This document shows, in pieces, positions 34,273 through 44,600 of a DNA stretch of 51,350 nucleotides. Below the pieces are notes generated by a model that worked only from the letters and a program-made list of their open reading frames with translations, did not search any database and was not told the origin of the DNA. Each line of letters begins with the position of its first letter. Position 1 is the stretch's first letter. The translations under genes and the position numbers were made by a program. This stretch comes from Microbacterium sp. (GTDB taxonomy: Bacteria; Actinomycetota; Actinomycetes; Actinomycetales; Microbacteriaceae), in assembly GCF_003248605.1 (NCBI RefSeq), contig NZ_QFPF01000004.1, forward strand, positions 1-51,350, written 5' to 3'.

Positions 34273-35908
34273 GGGCGACGTACAGCAGCCGCCGCTCCTC
34301 GTCGATCTGATCGAGTCCCCGCGCGTGCGAGATCGGCAGCAGGCCCTCGGAGAGACCGACGATGAACACGCGCTCCCATTCCAGTCCCTTCGCGGCGTGC
34401 ACCGTCGCGAGGGTGACCGTACGCAGCCCCGGCTCGTGCTGGTCCTTCGCACGCGCCGCCAGATCGTCGGTGAACGCGCGCAGGGTCGTCCCGGGCTCCG
34501 CGTGCTCGGCCAGGCGCATGAGAGCCGCACGCGCCTCCCACGCGTCGCGCAGCGCTCCGCCCGCCTCGGGGGGCTGCTCCGTCAGACCCAGCGAGCGCAG
34601 CACGTCCCGCACGGCCGGAACGAGCGGGCCACGCCCTCCCGCGACGGACTCCCCGCGGAGCATCATGACCGCCTCGCGCACCTCGGGCAGTTCGAAGAAG
34701 CGCTTTCCGCCGAGCACGCTCGCCGCGATGCCGGCCGCCGCGAGGGCGCGCTGGAGCGCGGCCGACTGCGCATGGGAGCGGTAGAGGATCGCGAACTCGT
34801 CGGGTGAGGCGCCGGCAGAGATCCGGCGCCGGATCTGCGCCGCGACCGCCTGCGCCTCGTCCATCTCATCCTCTGCGGCCCGGACCGCGATATCCGGCAG
34901 GGCGGGCGCCGCCGCGACGGCATCGGCTGCCGGAGCCGCGGCGGGCTCGTCGCGTGCTGCGGCGGCGGCCACGAGCTGCAGTGCCCCGGGCCTGCCGCGC
35001 ATGAGCGCGTTGGCAGCATCCAGCACCCTCTGGTCGGAGCGATGGTTGCGCTCGAGACGCACGACGAGGGCTCCGGGATGGCGGCGCTCGAAATCGAGCA
35101 GATAGCGCGGGTCGGCGCCCGCGAACGAGTAGATGGTCTGGCTGGCGTCGCCGACCACGCAGAGGTCGTCGCGTTTTCCGACCCACAGCTCGAGCAGGCG
35201 CTGCTGCAGCGGCGAGACATCCTGGTACTCGTCGACCGTGAAGTGGCGGTACTGCTCCCACACCGCCCGGGCGACGCGAGGCTCGGACTCGATCATGCCG
35301 GCGCAGGTCAGCAGGATGTCCTCGAAGTCGAGCTGACGCCGCTCGTCCTTGAGACGCTCGTACGCATCGTGCATGTCGATCACGGCGCCCGGGCTCAGCC
35401 GACCGATTCCGGCCCGGCCGAGACGGGCGTAGTCCTCGAGGGTCAGCATCGACACCTTGCGCCACTCGATGTCGGACGCGACATCGCGCAGCGTCGGAGT
35501 ATCGAGCGAGAGCCCGTTGCGGGAGGCCGCATCGGCGAGCACGCGCACCTTGTTGGGCGACACCGGGGGCGCGCTCTCACCTCCCGCGACGATCGGCCAG
35601 AAGTAGTTCACCTGCGCCAGCGCCGCCGCGTGGAAGGTGCGCGCGGCGACCCCCTCGATCCCGAGGGCGCGCAGCCGGCCCCGCATCTCGCCGGCGGCCC
35701 GCGTCGTGAACGTCACGGCCATCACGCGCTGCGGCGAGCAGATCCCGGTGTCGACGCCGTAGGCGATCCGGTGCGTGATCACGCGCGTCTTGCCGGTGCC
35801 GGCTCCCGCGAGCACGCACACCGGCCCCCGTACCGTCGACGCGGCCTCCCGCTGCCGCTCGTCCAGATCCGCGAGCGCCCGTTCCGCTCCGTCTGCCGCG
35901 TCCGTCAT
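34088..35908 (-). CDS. UvrD/Rep-family DNA helicase (UvrD2-like)
   Basis: The 606-residue SF1A helicase has Walker A VLAGAGTGKTRVITHRIA, motif II TVDEYQDVSPLQQ, motif III GDASQTIYSFAGADPRYLL, motif IV-V TVHAAKGLEWERVFIVGL and motif VI LLYVALTRARREVGLSW. It would unwind DNA 3' to 5' in repair. It lies beside nudC as mycobacterial uvrD2 does, but it ends soon after the helicase core and shows no C-terminal HRDC domain. The ATG at 35908 overlaps the nudC stop (ATGA). Its 3' end overlaps the convergent orphan E1-like gene. Confidence 0.93.
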   Translation of the reverse strand: MTDAADGAERALADLDERQREAASTVRGPVCVLAGAGTGKTRVITHRIAYGVDTGICSPQRVMAVTFTTRAAGEMRGRLRALGIEGVAARTFHAAALAQVNYFWPIVAGGESAPPVSPNKVRVLADAASRNGLSLDTPTLRDVASDIEWRKVSMLTLEDYARLGRAGIGRLSPGAVIDMHDAYERLKDERRQLDFEDILLTCAGMIESEPRVARAVWEQYRHFTVDEYQDVSPLQQRLLELWVGKRDDLCVVGDASQTIYSFAGADPRYLLDFERRHPGALVVRLERNHRSDQRVLDAANALMRGRPGALQLVAAAAARDEPAAAPAADAVAAAPALPDIAVRAAEDEMDEAQAVAAQIRRRISAGASPDEFAILYRSHAQSAALQRALAAAGIAASVLGGKRFFELPEVREAVMMLRGESVAGGRGPLVPAVRDVLRSLGLTEQPPEAGGALRDAWEARAALMRLAEHAEPGTTLRAFTDDLAARAKDQHEPGLRTVTLATVHAAKGLEWERVFIVGLSEGLLPISHARGLDQIDEERRLLYVALTRARREVGLSWSRRGERGDREPSRFLAELGIRTTRAAGDPARTASRAPRASARTSRSEVR

Positions 35909-36816
35909 CGACCGCGTCGCACCGTGCGGTGCCAGTGCTCGATGAGGGCGCGGGAGATGGATGCTGCGCCCGGCAGCGTGACGTCGCCCTCTCCCGCGAG
36001 CGCGGCGCCGATCTCGTCGGCCTCGAACCAGCGCACCTCGACGATCTCCGTGCCGTCGGGGCGCGCGGCATCCGGGTCGGAGGTGTGCGCGAGATATCCC
36101 AGCATGAGCGAGCGCGGGTAGGGCCAGGCCTGCGAGCCGAGGTACTCGACCGCGGCGATGCGCACGCCCGACTCCTCCTCGATCTCGCGGACGAGTGCGG
36201 CCTCGGCAGATTCGCCCGCCTCGACGAAGCCCGCGAAACATGAATAGCGACCCTGCGGCCAGGCCGCGTTGGAGCCGAGCAGGAGGCGATTGCCGTCGGT
36301 GACGGCGACGATGACCGCGGGATCGGTCCGGGGAAAGTGCTCCCGACCGCAGGAAGGGCAGTGCCGGGACCAGCCGGCCTGGCGCACCTCGGTGCGCGCT
36401 CCGCACGCCGGACAGAACTCCGCGTCGCGCAGCCAGCGCGCGACGCTCATCGCGAGGGTGGCCAGATCCGCGTCCCGGGCGCGCAGCGTGCCGCCGACCG
36501 TGCGCAGCTCGGCCCATCCGCCGAGGGGCCGCCAGGAGGGATCCGCATCGTCGTACTCGAGCGCGAGCAGGACGGCTCCCGCGTCGTCGCGCCCGAGCAG
36601 GGCGCGCACAACGAGGTCGGTGTCGTGCACGGGGCGCAGCTGCAGCCCCAGCCCGTCCGCGGTGAGCGGGGCCCGGGCGCCGCGCAGCACGAGGACGCGG
36701 CTGGTCGGATCCTCGGCGAGTTCGTCGAGGATCCCCGGCTGATCGCGCAGCGCGGCGGCTCGATCGATCGGTGTCCCGACGGGCAGGAGTCCGTCGGGGG
36801 CGCCCGTCAGCGGCAT
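35905..36816 (-). CDS. nudC: NAD+ diphosphatase / deNADding enzyme NudC
   Basis: The 303-residue protein has an N-terminal beta domain, a zinc ribbon with four Cys near 135, 138, 153 and 156 (FCPACG, HCPSCG), the Nudix box GFVEAGESAEAALVREIEEE and the NudC signature SQAWPYPRSLMLGY. It cleaves NAD(H) to NMN(H) and AMP, and in other bacteria removes NAD caps from RNA. AAAGGGG precedes the ATG. It forms an operon with the helicase gene and is divergent from the phosphotransferase-like gene. Confidence 0.95.
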   Translation of the reverse strand: MPLTGAPDGLLPVGTPIDRAAALRDQPGILDELAEDPTSRVLVLRGARAPLTADGLGLQLRPVHDTDLVVRALLGRDDAGAVLLALEYDDADPSWRPLGGWAELRTVGGTLRARDADLATLAMSVARWLRDAEFCPACGARTEVRQAGWSRHCPSCGREHFPRTDPAVIVAVTDGNRLLLGSNAAWPQGRYSCFAGFVEAGESAEAALVREIEEESGVRIAAVEYLGSQAWPYPRSLMLGYLAHTSDPDAARPDGTEIVEVRWFEADEIGAALAGEGDVTLPGAASISRALIEHWHRTVRRGR

Positions 36817-36867
36817 GGATGACCCCTTTCGCGGGCGTGGCGTGGGGAGAGCGGCGAGCGCTCGACC

Positions 36868-36873
36868 TACCCT
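36868..36873 (+). promoter_or_regulatory. -10 element for the phosphotransferase-like gene (leaderless)
   Basis: TACCCT lies 6 bases before the ATG at 36880, and there is no Shine-Dalgarno. Confidence 0.5.
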
Positions 36874-36879
36874 TTAGGC

Positions 36880-38247
36880 ATGACCCGCTCCCCCCTCACT
36901 CTAGCCGCGACGGTGAGCGCGGCCCTGCCCGGGGCGGCCGCCATCTCGGCCGCGCCGCTCTCGGCGGGCGAGTCGGGGCGCTACGACAGCGCCGCCGTCG
37001 GTCTCGCCGACGGACGACGCGTCGTCGTGCGCGTTCCCGTCGACCCGTCGGCCGCGAGCGACCTCGCCGCCGAGGCCCTGGCACTGCGGGCGCTCACCTC
37101 GGGCGCCCGTGCCCTCCTGCCCTTCCGCGCCCCCGAGCTCCTGGGCGAAGCCATCCTCGGCGAGGCCCGAGCGCTCGTGACCGACCTGCTGCCCGGATAC
37201 CGCGTCGAGGCGGCGGATCTGCCCGGGGGGCCGGGAGCGGCGCAGTCGATCGGCATCTCGCTCGCGGCACTGCACGCGCTGCCGGCGTCCGTGGTCCGCG
37301 CGGAGGGCCTGCCCGTGCGCACACCGGAGCAGGTGCGTGACGCCGTGCGCACGCTCATCGAGCGCACGGCCGACACCCGCCGCCTGCCCGCCGCCCTCGC
37401 CACGCGCTGGCGACGGGCCGTCGACGACGACGATCTGTGGCGGTTCGAGTCCTGCGTGGTCCTGGGCGAGGCGTCGGCGCTCTCGTTCGTGTTCGAAGAC
37501 CGCCGCGACGTGCCCACCGTCGTCGGGGTGCTGGGGTGGCAGGCCTTCAGCGTGGGCGATCCCGCCGTCGATCTGCACTGGATCGCGGGCGCCGCCGAGG
37601 CGGCCGATGACATCTACGCGGCCTACGCCGAAGCCGCCGACCGCTCCCCCGATGCCAACCTGCGCACGCGTGCGCGCCTGTATGCCGAGCTCGAGTTCGC
37701 GAAGTGGCTGCTCCACGGTCACGAGCAGCACCGCGCCGACATCGTCGACGACGCCGTCGGGCTGCTCGACGCGCTGGTCGAGGGACTCGGCTCGTCGGCG
37801 TCGCGCCTTGCTCCGGCCGCGGTCGGAGGCGTCGACGACGCGATCGCCGTGCTCGCCGACGCCGCACCGCGCACCGCCGCACAAGAGCACGAGGCATCGA
37901 TCGCGATGCAGACAGACGCCTACGACCCTGAGATGGTGTCGCTCTTCGAGGCGAGCATGCGCGAGCGCGGAGAGACCGCCCCCACGCCGGTCACGCGCGC
38001 GGAGGGGCTGGGTGCACCCGCCCGCATCGAGGCGGTCGGCGACGCGGCGGACGAGACCGCACCGATCGAGCCGATCTCCCTCTCGAGCTGGACGGGCACC
38101 CGTCAGCCCGGCACCGAGGCCCCACCCGAGGCCGCGCCCGCCGATGCCTCGACCCCGGATGCCGCACCCGAGACCGACGAAGCGGTGGAGGCCGCCCGCG
38201 CCTCACGCGCCGCGTTCCAGCGCTGGGCCAGGTCGGCCTCGGAGTAG
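36880..38247 (+). CDS. Aminoglycoside/macrolide phosphotransferase-fold protein with degenerate active site
   Basis: The 455-residue protein has an APH-like N-lobe (GRYDSAAVGLADGRRVVVRVP) and helical C-lobe, ending GVLGWQAFSVGDPAVDLHW near 216-234. In active APH enzymes the catalytic loop is HGDxxxxN and the metal site IDW. Here the matching stretches read VVLGEASALSF (near 193) and LGW (218-220), so both key Asp residues seem lost. The last 130 residues are low-complexity Ala/Pro/Glu. Actinobacterial homologues near nudC and adnB are annotated as phosphotransferases; a resistance role is unlikely. The 3' end overlaps adnB by 145 bases. Confidence 0.8.
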   Translation: MTRSPLTLAATVSAALPGAAAISAAPLSAGESGRYDSAAVGLADGRRVVVRVPVDPSAASDLAAEALALRALTSGARALLPFRAPELLGEAILGEARALVTDLLPGYRVEAADLPGGPGAAQSIGISLAALHALPASVVRAEGLPVRTPEQVRDAVRTLIERTADTRRLPAALATRWRRAVDDDDLWRFESCVVLGEASALSFVFEDRRDVPTVVGVLGWQAFSVGDPAVDLHWIAGAAEAADDIYAAYAEAADRSPDANLRTRARLYAELEFAKWLLHGHEQHRADIVDDAVGLLDALVEGLGSSASRLAPAAVGGVDDAIAVLADAAPRTAAQEHEASIAMQTDAYDPEMVSLFEASMRERGETAPTPVTRAEGLGAPARIEAVGDAADETAPIEPISLSSWTGTRQPGTEAPPEAAPADASTPDAAPETDEAVEAARASRAAFQRWARSASE

Positions 38248-41200
38248 ATCTCGGAACCTCGGATGATGAGGTCGTCGGCGACGTAGTAGAGGGCGACGTC
38301 GATCTCATCGAGCGGCACGCCGTGCGCGCGATGATAGGCGACGCGATACAGCGCCAGCTGCAGCATCCGCTCGTCGCGTTCGGCGGCCGTGCGCGGGGCG
38401 CGCCCCGTCTTCCAGTCGACGATCTCGATCCGCCCGCCGCGGTCGTCGCGCCGATAGACGGCGTCGAGCTTGCAGATCACCACGTGCGATGACCCGTCGG
38501 CGCCCCGGAGCGCGAAGTCGATCTCGGCCTCGACCTCGAGCGGGGCGAGCGGCGCCCACTCGGAGCGCTCGAAGTTCGCGCGCAGAAGCGCCAGGTCGAC
38601 CGCGTCCGCGGCCGACGCTTCGGTCTCGCTCACCTCGTCATCGGTCTCCCAGAGCGCATCGTCGAGAGAGGGGCCGCCCGTCACACGGCCGGAGCGGCGC
38701 TCCACCCAGGCGTGGAAGAGCGTGCCCAGACGCGTCTGCCGGTACGGACGCTCGGGAAGGGGTCGGCTGATCGCCGAGACGGTCGCCCGATAGTCGCCGA
38801 CATAGTCCTTGAACCGCGAAGCGGGGATGCGGGTGGGGGCGTCCAGGGCCGGTCCGCGCGCCCGGCGCTCGCGCTCGGCCAGCAGCCGGGCGAGGATCGG
38901 GTCGGGAGCGGTCGACGGCCCCGTCTCGGACGCGGCCTCGCGCACCTGTTCGGCCGCGCGCCGCACGAGAGCCCCGCGCTCGCCCAGCGGATCGAGCGGC
39001 CAGGCCAGCACCTGGCCGCCGCGCTCGAGGTAGGGGTTCTCGCCGGCGTCGCCCGGGTCGATCGGTTCGCGGCCGAGCGCCGCCACCATCTCGTCCAGGT
39101 ACGGACTGGGCCGGCGGGCGCTGCGCTGCCCGCCCCACTGCGAACCGGTGAGCAGCAGCTCGGAGCGCGCTCGCGTCACGGCGACATAGGCCAGCCGGCG
39201 TTCTTCGGCCTCCTGGTGGGCGCGACTGTCTTCGCGGAACGCCGTCAACGCCTTGCGCAGCGCGGGGGCGTCGGGGATGCCGGACGGGTCGACCGCGAGG
39301 GCGGGCAGCGCGTCCGCGTCTCCGCGGAACGCCGTCGGCAGCACTCCGAACCCTGTCCAGCCGCCGACGCTGCGGGGCGCCTTGGGCAGCTCGTCGGCGA
39401 CGAGGCGCACGACGGCCACGGCATCCCACTCGAGGCCCTTCGATCCGTGGATCGTCAGCAGCTGCACCACTCCGGGCTGCGGCGGCTCGGGACGGGGCAT
39501 GAGCTCGTCGGTGTCTTCGGCGTGGTCGAGCCAAGCCAGCAGCGATCCGATCGATCCCCGCTCGTCCGCGGTGAGAAAGGCGCGCACCTCGTCGAGGAAG
39601 GCGCGCAGCTGCGCGGACGCGATGCGCGCGGGGCCGCGGCTCTCGTTGGCCGCGAGTTCGATGTCGAGGCGCAGTTCGAGCTCGATGAGGCGGATCAGGT
39701 CGGGGATGGGCTGAGCCACCGCGCGGCGCAGGCGCTCGAACATCTCGCCGGCCGAACGCAGCCGGGCACGCCCCTCGTCGGTGAATCCCTCCAGCAGCCG
39801 GTAGTCCGCCCGCGCCTGGCGCACGAACTCCAGCGCGTCGATGATCGAGAGCTGTTCATCGGCGCCCGCGGAGCCGCGCACGCGGGCCGCGAGCTCGGGC
39901 GGCAGCGGCATCAGCGACCCGTCGCGCCGGGAGAGCGTGTCGGCCAGCTCGTGCAGGGCCGCCATGTCGGCGACGCCGATGCCGAAGCGCGGTCCGACCA
40001 GCAGACGGATCAGCGATGATCCCTGCGTGGGGTCGTGGATGACCCGCAGCGCCGCGACGACGTCGACGACTTCGGGGGTGGTCAGCAGCCCGCCGAGACC
40101 GAGGATGCGGTGCGGGATGTCATGCCGCGCGAGCGCCTCGGCGAACGCGTTCATGTGTCGCTTCGTGCGGAAGAGGATCGCCCCGGAGTGGGCGCGGGGC
40201 GAAACCGGCTCGCGGCCGGCGGCGACGGCCTCGGCCGCGAGCACGGCTTGGTTGTGCTCGTGTCGCCCGCGCACGTCGGCGAACCAGCGGGCGACCTCCT
40301 CGGCCTCGTCATCGATCGTGCGCAGGAAGCGGCACGCCACCCGGCCGGATACCGCGCCCGGTCGGGCTTCGAGAGCTCCAACCGGCACACCCGACGCCTC
40401 GGCACCCGCGACGAGGCTGTTGGCCGCCCGCAGGATCTCGAGGTCGTTGCGCCAGCTGACCATCAGACCGTGGCTGCCGCACGGCAGCTCGCGGGCGAAC
40501 AGCCGGGGGAACGCGGCGAGGTTGTCGGCGGACGCGCCGCGCCACCCGTAGATGGACTGGTGCGGGTCGCCCACGGCCATGACGGCGGCGTCGGCGAAGA
40601 TCGTCGAGAGCAGCGTCGTCTGGATCACGGATGTGTCCTGATACTCGTCCAGCAGCACCACGCGGTACTGCTCGCGGATCGTCCGGGTCACCTCGGGTGA
40701 CCCCTCGACGATCTCGAGCGCACCGGAGACCTGGTCGGCGAAGTCGAGGGTGTCATCCGCCCGCTTGCGGGCGGCGTACTCGCGCACGAGACCGGCCAGC
40801 ACGGGGAGCCCCGTCATCGCGGCGTGGAACTTCTCGATCGGACCGGGGTTGGCGAGTGCGGGATTGACGAACTGCTCGAGCGCGCGCCCCCATCTCTCGC
40901 CGTAGGCGGCCACCGCGTCGGGGTCGGCCCGGTTGTCGAGCATCTCGCCGGCGAGCCGGTGCACGGCATCCACGACGCTCGAGAACGCCTCGGCGCGCGC
41001 GGAGAGGCGGGGATCGTCGGCCGCCACCACGACACGCCGCGCGAGCAGCCACGAGCCGGACTGGCTCAGCAGCGCCGCGTCGGCGTCCCGGCCGATGCGC
41101 GCACCGTGCTCGCGCACGATCGCGTCGGCGAACGCGTTGTAGGTGGCGACCCTCGGCCGCAGCAGCAGATCGTCGCTGCGGTCGTGCCCCGCGGCGGGGT

Positions 41201-41696
41201 GCACGTCGGTCTGATGGGCATCGGCGGCCGCGGCGATGTCGTCGAGCAGGACCGCAAGAGCGGCGCGGCGCTCCCGCGGCGACGCGCCGTCGACGCCCGC
41301 CCAGAACCGGCCGAGTCGTCCCGAGGCGATCAGGGCGGGCACCTGCGCCAGCAGCCCCCTGCGCGCGTACTCGCCCATCACTGCGAGGCGCTGGTCGATA
41401 CGCTCGGCGAGCTCACCCGCGGCCTTGCGGGTGAAGGTCAGCCCGAGCACCTCGTCGCGGCGCACGTGCCCGTTGGCGATGAGCCACACCACTCGCCCCG
41501 CCATCGTCTCGGTCTTGCCGCTGCCGGCCCCCGCGACGACCAGCGCCGGAGTCGGCGGCGCCTCGATCACCCGCTGCTGCTCGGGCGTGGGTGTGGGCAG
41601 CCCTAGCGCGGCCGCGACCTGCGCCGCCGAGAGCGCGAGCGGCCTGCTCCAGGCGCGCGCGGCGGTCGCCGACGCAGACATGGCGTCGCTGGTCAT
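38103..41696 (-). CDS. adnB: AdnB: ATP-dependent helicase-nuclease subunit
   Basis: The 1197-residue protein has a UvrD-like motor with Walker A LVVAGAGSGKTETMAGRVVW, motif II LLDEYQDTSVIQ, motif III GDPHQSIYGWRGASADNL, motifs LTIHGSKGLEWDAVAVV and LAYVAVTRARSELLL. A C-terminal RecB-type nuclease domain carries IVDWKTGRAPR and MLQLALYRVAY. AdnAB is the actinobacterial double-strand-break resection machine and replaces AddAB/RecBCD. A disordered Ala/Ser/Gly tail overlaps the convergent phosphotransferase-like gene. The ATG at 41696 overlaps the adnA stop (ATGA). Confidence 0.93.
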   Translation of the reverse strand: MTSDAMSASATAARAWSRPLALSAAQVAAALGLPTPTPEQQRVIEAPPTPALVVAGAGSGKTETMAGRVVWLIANGHVRRDEVLGLTFTRKAAGELAERIDQRLAVMGEYARRGLLAQVPALIASGRLGRFWAGVDGASPRERRAALAVLLDDIAAAADAHQTDVHPAAGHDRSDDLLLRPRVATYNAFADAIVREHGARIGRDADAALLSQSGSWLLARRVVVAADDPRLSARAEAFSSVVDAVHRLAGEMLDNRADPDAVAAYGERWGRALEQFVNPALANPGPIEKFHAAMTGLPVLAGLVREYAARKRADDTLDFADQVSGALEIVEGSPEVTRTIREQYRVVLLDEYQDTSVIQTTLLSTIFADAAVMAVGDPHQSIYGWRGASADNLAAFPRLFARELPCGSHGLMVSWRNDLEILRAANSLVAGAEASGVPVGALEARPGAVSGRVACRFLRTIDDEAEEVARWFADVRGRHEHNQAVLAAEAVAAGREPVSPRAHSGAILFRTKRHMNAFAEALARHDIPHRILGLGGLLTTPEVVDVVAALRVIHDPTQGSSLIRLLVGPRFGIGVADMAALHELADTLSRRDGSLMPLPPELAARVRGSAGADEQLSIIDALEFVRQARADYRLLEGFTDEGRARLRSAGEMFERLRRAVAQPIPDLIRLIELELRLDIELAANESRGPARIASAQLRAFLDEVRAFLTADERGSIGSLLAWLDHAEDTDELMPRPEPPQPGVVQLLTIHGSKGLEWDAVAVVRLVADELPKAPRSVGGWTGFGVLPTAFRGDADALPALAVDPSGIPDAPALRKALTAFREDSRAHQEAEERRLAYVAVTRARSELLLTGSQWGGQRSARRPSPYLDEMVAALGREPIDPGDAGENPYLERGGQVLAWPLDPLGERGALVRRAAEQVREAASETGPSTAPDPILARLLAERERRARGPALDAPTRIPASRFKDYVGDYRATVSAISRPLPERPYRQTRLGTLFHAWVERRSGRVTGGPSLDDALWETDDEVSETEASAADAVDLALLRANFERSEWAPLAPLEVEAEIDFALRGADGSSHVVICKLDAVYRRDDRGGRIEIVDWKTGRAPRTAAERDERMLQLALYRVAYHRAHGVPLDEIDVALYYVADDLIIRGSEIYSEADLAQRWNAAREARAASTASSVSGAASGVEASAGAASGGASVPG

Positions 41697-44600
41697 GATG
41701 CCGACACCGCCTTGATGGTGTGCACACGGCACACCGCGAAACGGTCGTCATTGCAGTGGGCGTCGATCTTCGCCTCGAACACGTGCGATGCCATTCCCTC
41801 GGCGACGGCGACGATGGCGTCGAGGAATCGGGCGCGCCCGGCCGCGTCGAGGGGTGCCTGCCGAGCGAGGCGGTACCGCGTGTTCTTCAGGGTCTTGGAG
41901 AGCACGAGCAGCCGGGCGCCGGCGTTTGATGCCGGGTCGGCGCCCGGGATGAGTCCCTCGAGGAGCGCGAGCTGGTAGGCGGCCAGCTGCGGATCGCCCT
42001 CGACCTTCTCGTCCGACACGCGAGTCTCCGAACGACCGGTCTTGAGGTCGACGATCATCACCCGATCTCCCCCGCCTTGGCCGTACGGCACGTCTTCGCC
42101 GTGCCCGTCGGGATACACCTCGACACGGTCGACGGATCCGCTGAGCAGCGCGAGACGCGCACCCCCCGTGTCGTCTCGGAGAGTGCCGTCGGCGAGCGCG
42201 CGCACGACCGGCTCGCCCGTCTCGCCGCGCGCATCCATGTCGACGGCGATGCGAAAACGTGCCTCGGCCCCGAGCGTGCGCCCCTGCTCTCGATGGAATC
42301 GTGCGAGGTAGGCGTGCAGCCGGCCCACCAGCTCCGTCGCCCAGGCGCGCTCCTTGTCACCCATCCACGGCGCCTCGAAATCCAGTTCACCCCAACGCCG
42401 GTCGACGACCGCCTGGAGAAGGTGTTCCTCACCCCCGGGCACCTCTTCGAGCGCGGCGTGCAGGATCGTGCCCACTCCCGCCGACCACGAGCGGGTGTCG
42501 CCGCCCAGCGCCCGGATCGCCCAGTCGAGAGCGCAGGTCTCGAAGCCCTCGAGACGCGAAGGAGAGACGTGCACCGGGCCGCGGGCGGGATCGCGCAGCG
42601 GTCCGGTCGAGGTGGACGCGGCCATGCCGAACCACTGATCGACGGGGGCGCCGGGCACCCCCTCGCGCGCGAGCACGACCAGCTGACCCGCCGCGTGTGC
42701 GCGCGCTGCCGCCGACGTGGATGCCGTCAGCGTGCGCCTGTGCTCGGCCACGAGTCCGCGCAGCGTGAGCGGGTGCCCGGGCAGGGCGTCGATCTCGACG
42801 TCGGGCTCGGGCAGGAAGGACAGGAAGGGACTGGGGCCCTGATCGTCGTCGTCGACAGCGGTCACGACCAAGCGGGAGCGCGCGCGGGAGACCGCACGGA
42901 CGAGCAGGCGCAGCTCGTCGTGCAGCGCGGCGCGGCGACGATCGAGCACGGCCGGCTCCGGGCGATCGGGGTCGCCCTCGCGCCAGGCCTGCAGGTCGTC
43001 GGCGAGGCGCCAGGTGCCGAGCAGCCCGCCGCGCACGCGCACGTTCGGCCAGACGCCCTCTTGGACCCCCGCCACGACCACCGCCTCGAACTCGGTGCCG
43101 AGCGCGGCCGCGGGAGTGAGCAGACGCACCGTCTCCGGACGCTCGGGGGCGGTGAGGGTGTCTTCGGGCACGTCGCTGTCGAGGATGCGGTGGATGAAGG
43201 ACTCGGGTCTCTCGTCGGGTGAGCGCTCGATGGCGCGCTTGGCGGCGTCGAAGAGGGCGACGAGCGCGTCGAGGGCGTGCCCCGTCTCGGCAGCCTGGCC
43301 CCCGTGGGATGTGGCCGCCTCGTGCCAGGCGCGCGCGAGCGGCCGCCCGCCGGCATCCCTCGCCCTGTTCCACACCGTCCACAGCAACTCGTGCACCGTC
43401 GCGCCCCGCGCGGCATCGTCGTGCACGATCTGCAGGCTGAGCGCGAGGCGCTCGGCCGCGCGGGCCTCGGGCGTGTCGATGAGGGCGAGCTCGAGCGGGC
43501 GCGACATCGCCTCGCGCAGCAGCTCGCGCGCCGGGCGCGTGCCCTCTGCGGCCAGTTCGGCGTGCCGCAGGCGGGCGCGCAGTCGACGCAGCCCGACCGC
43601 GTCGAGCGCGCCGAACGGCGAACGCAGCGCCGCCATGAGCGCGTCCGGGTCGCGCTCATGGGGCGGTGCGATGCCGAGTCGCACGATCTCGACGAGGTCG
43701 CGCACGACCGGCTCGGCACCGAGCGGTCGCGGTACGCTCGCGGCCCGCGTGGGCACCTCGCGCGCGCCGAGCTCGGCCTCGAGCTCGGCGACCTGGCGCG
43801 TGTCATGGGCCATGACCGCCATCCGAGACCACGGGATGTCATCGAGCAGGTGCCACTCGCGGAGCGTGCGCGCGATCAGATCGATCTGCTCGAACGCGGA
43901 CGGCGCGAGGATCGTGCGCACTCCGGCGTCCGGCACGACGGGCCCCGGCGGTCGGCGATGCTCGACGCGGCCGGAGGCCCCGATCGCCGCGGTGATCTCG
44001 CGCCCCAGTCGCGTGAGGGCGGGCGTCGCGCGGTGAGGGTTCTCGAGCACGTGCACCGCGCCGAGAGCATCGCACAGTCTGGCGAACAGCTCGGGGCTCG
44101 CCCCGCGGAACGCTCCCGAGGCGATGTCGGGGTCGCCGAAGGCGAGCACGGCGACCCCCCGGGCGCGCAGCGCGCGCAGCACCGCGAGGCCACCACGGGT
44201 CAGCTCCTGCGCGTCGTCGACGAGCACCGCCCGCAGCGCGGCGGCCGGGCCGATCGGGGCCCCGCCGAAGCCACCCGACCCGCCCAGCAGCGCGGCCGCC
44301 TCGCGCAGCAGGTCGGCGGGGTCGCGGTGGGCGGAGCGCATCGATGCCGCCGCGAAGCGGTAATCGGAGAGGAAGGATGCCGCCGCCACCCACTCGTCGG
44401 ACCGTCGAGCGCGGCCGAGCTGGGCGAGACGTTCGGGGCCCACGCCGAGCTCGCCGCACTCGGCGAAGAGGGCGCGCAACTCGGCCCGGAAGGAGCGGGA
44501 CGCGCGCACTCCCGCGTCGAGGCCGGCCGGCCAGCGCGACGGCAGGCCCGCCTGGGCATCGGCGGCGTCGCCCTCGAGCAGCTCGGCGATGATGCGGTCC

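Noticed and set aside
36880..38247. Antibiotic-resistance phosphotransferase
   Set aside because: The fold resembles APH/MPH, but the catalytic residues appear lost and the context is core genome; no resistance claim is justified.
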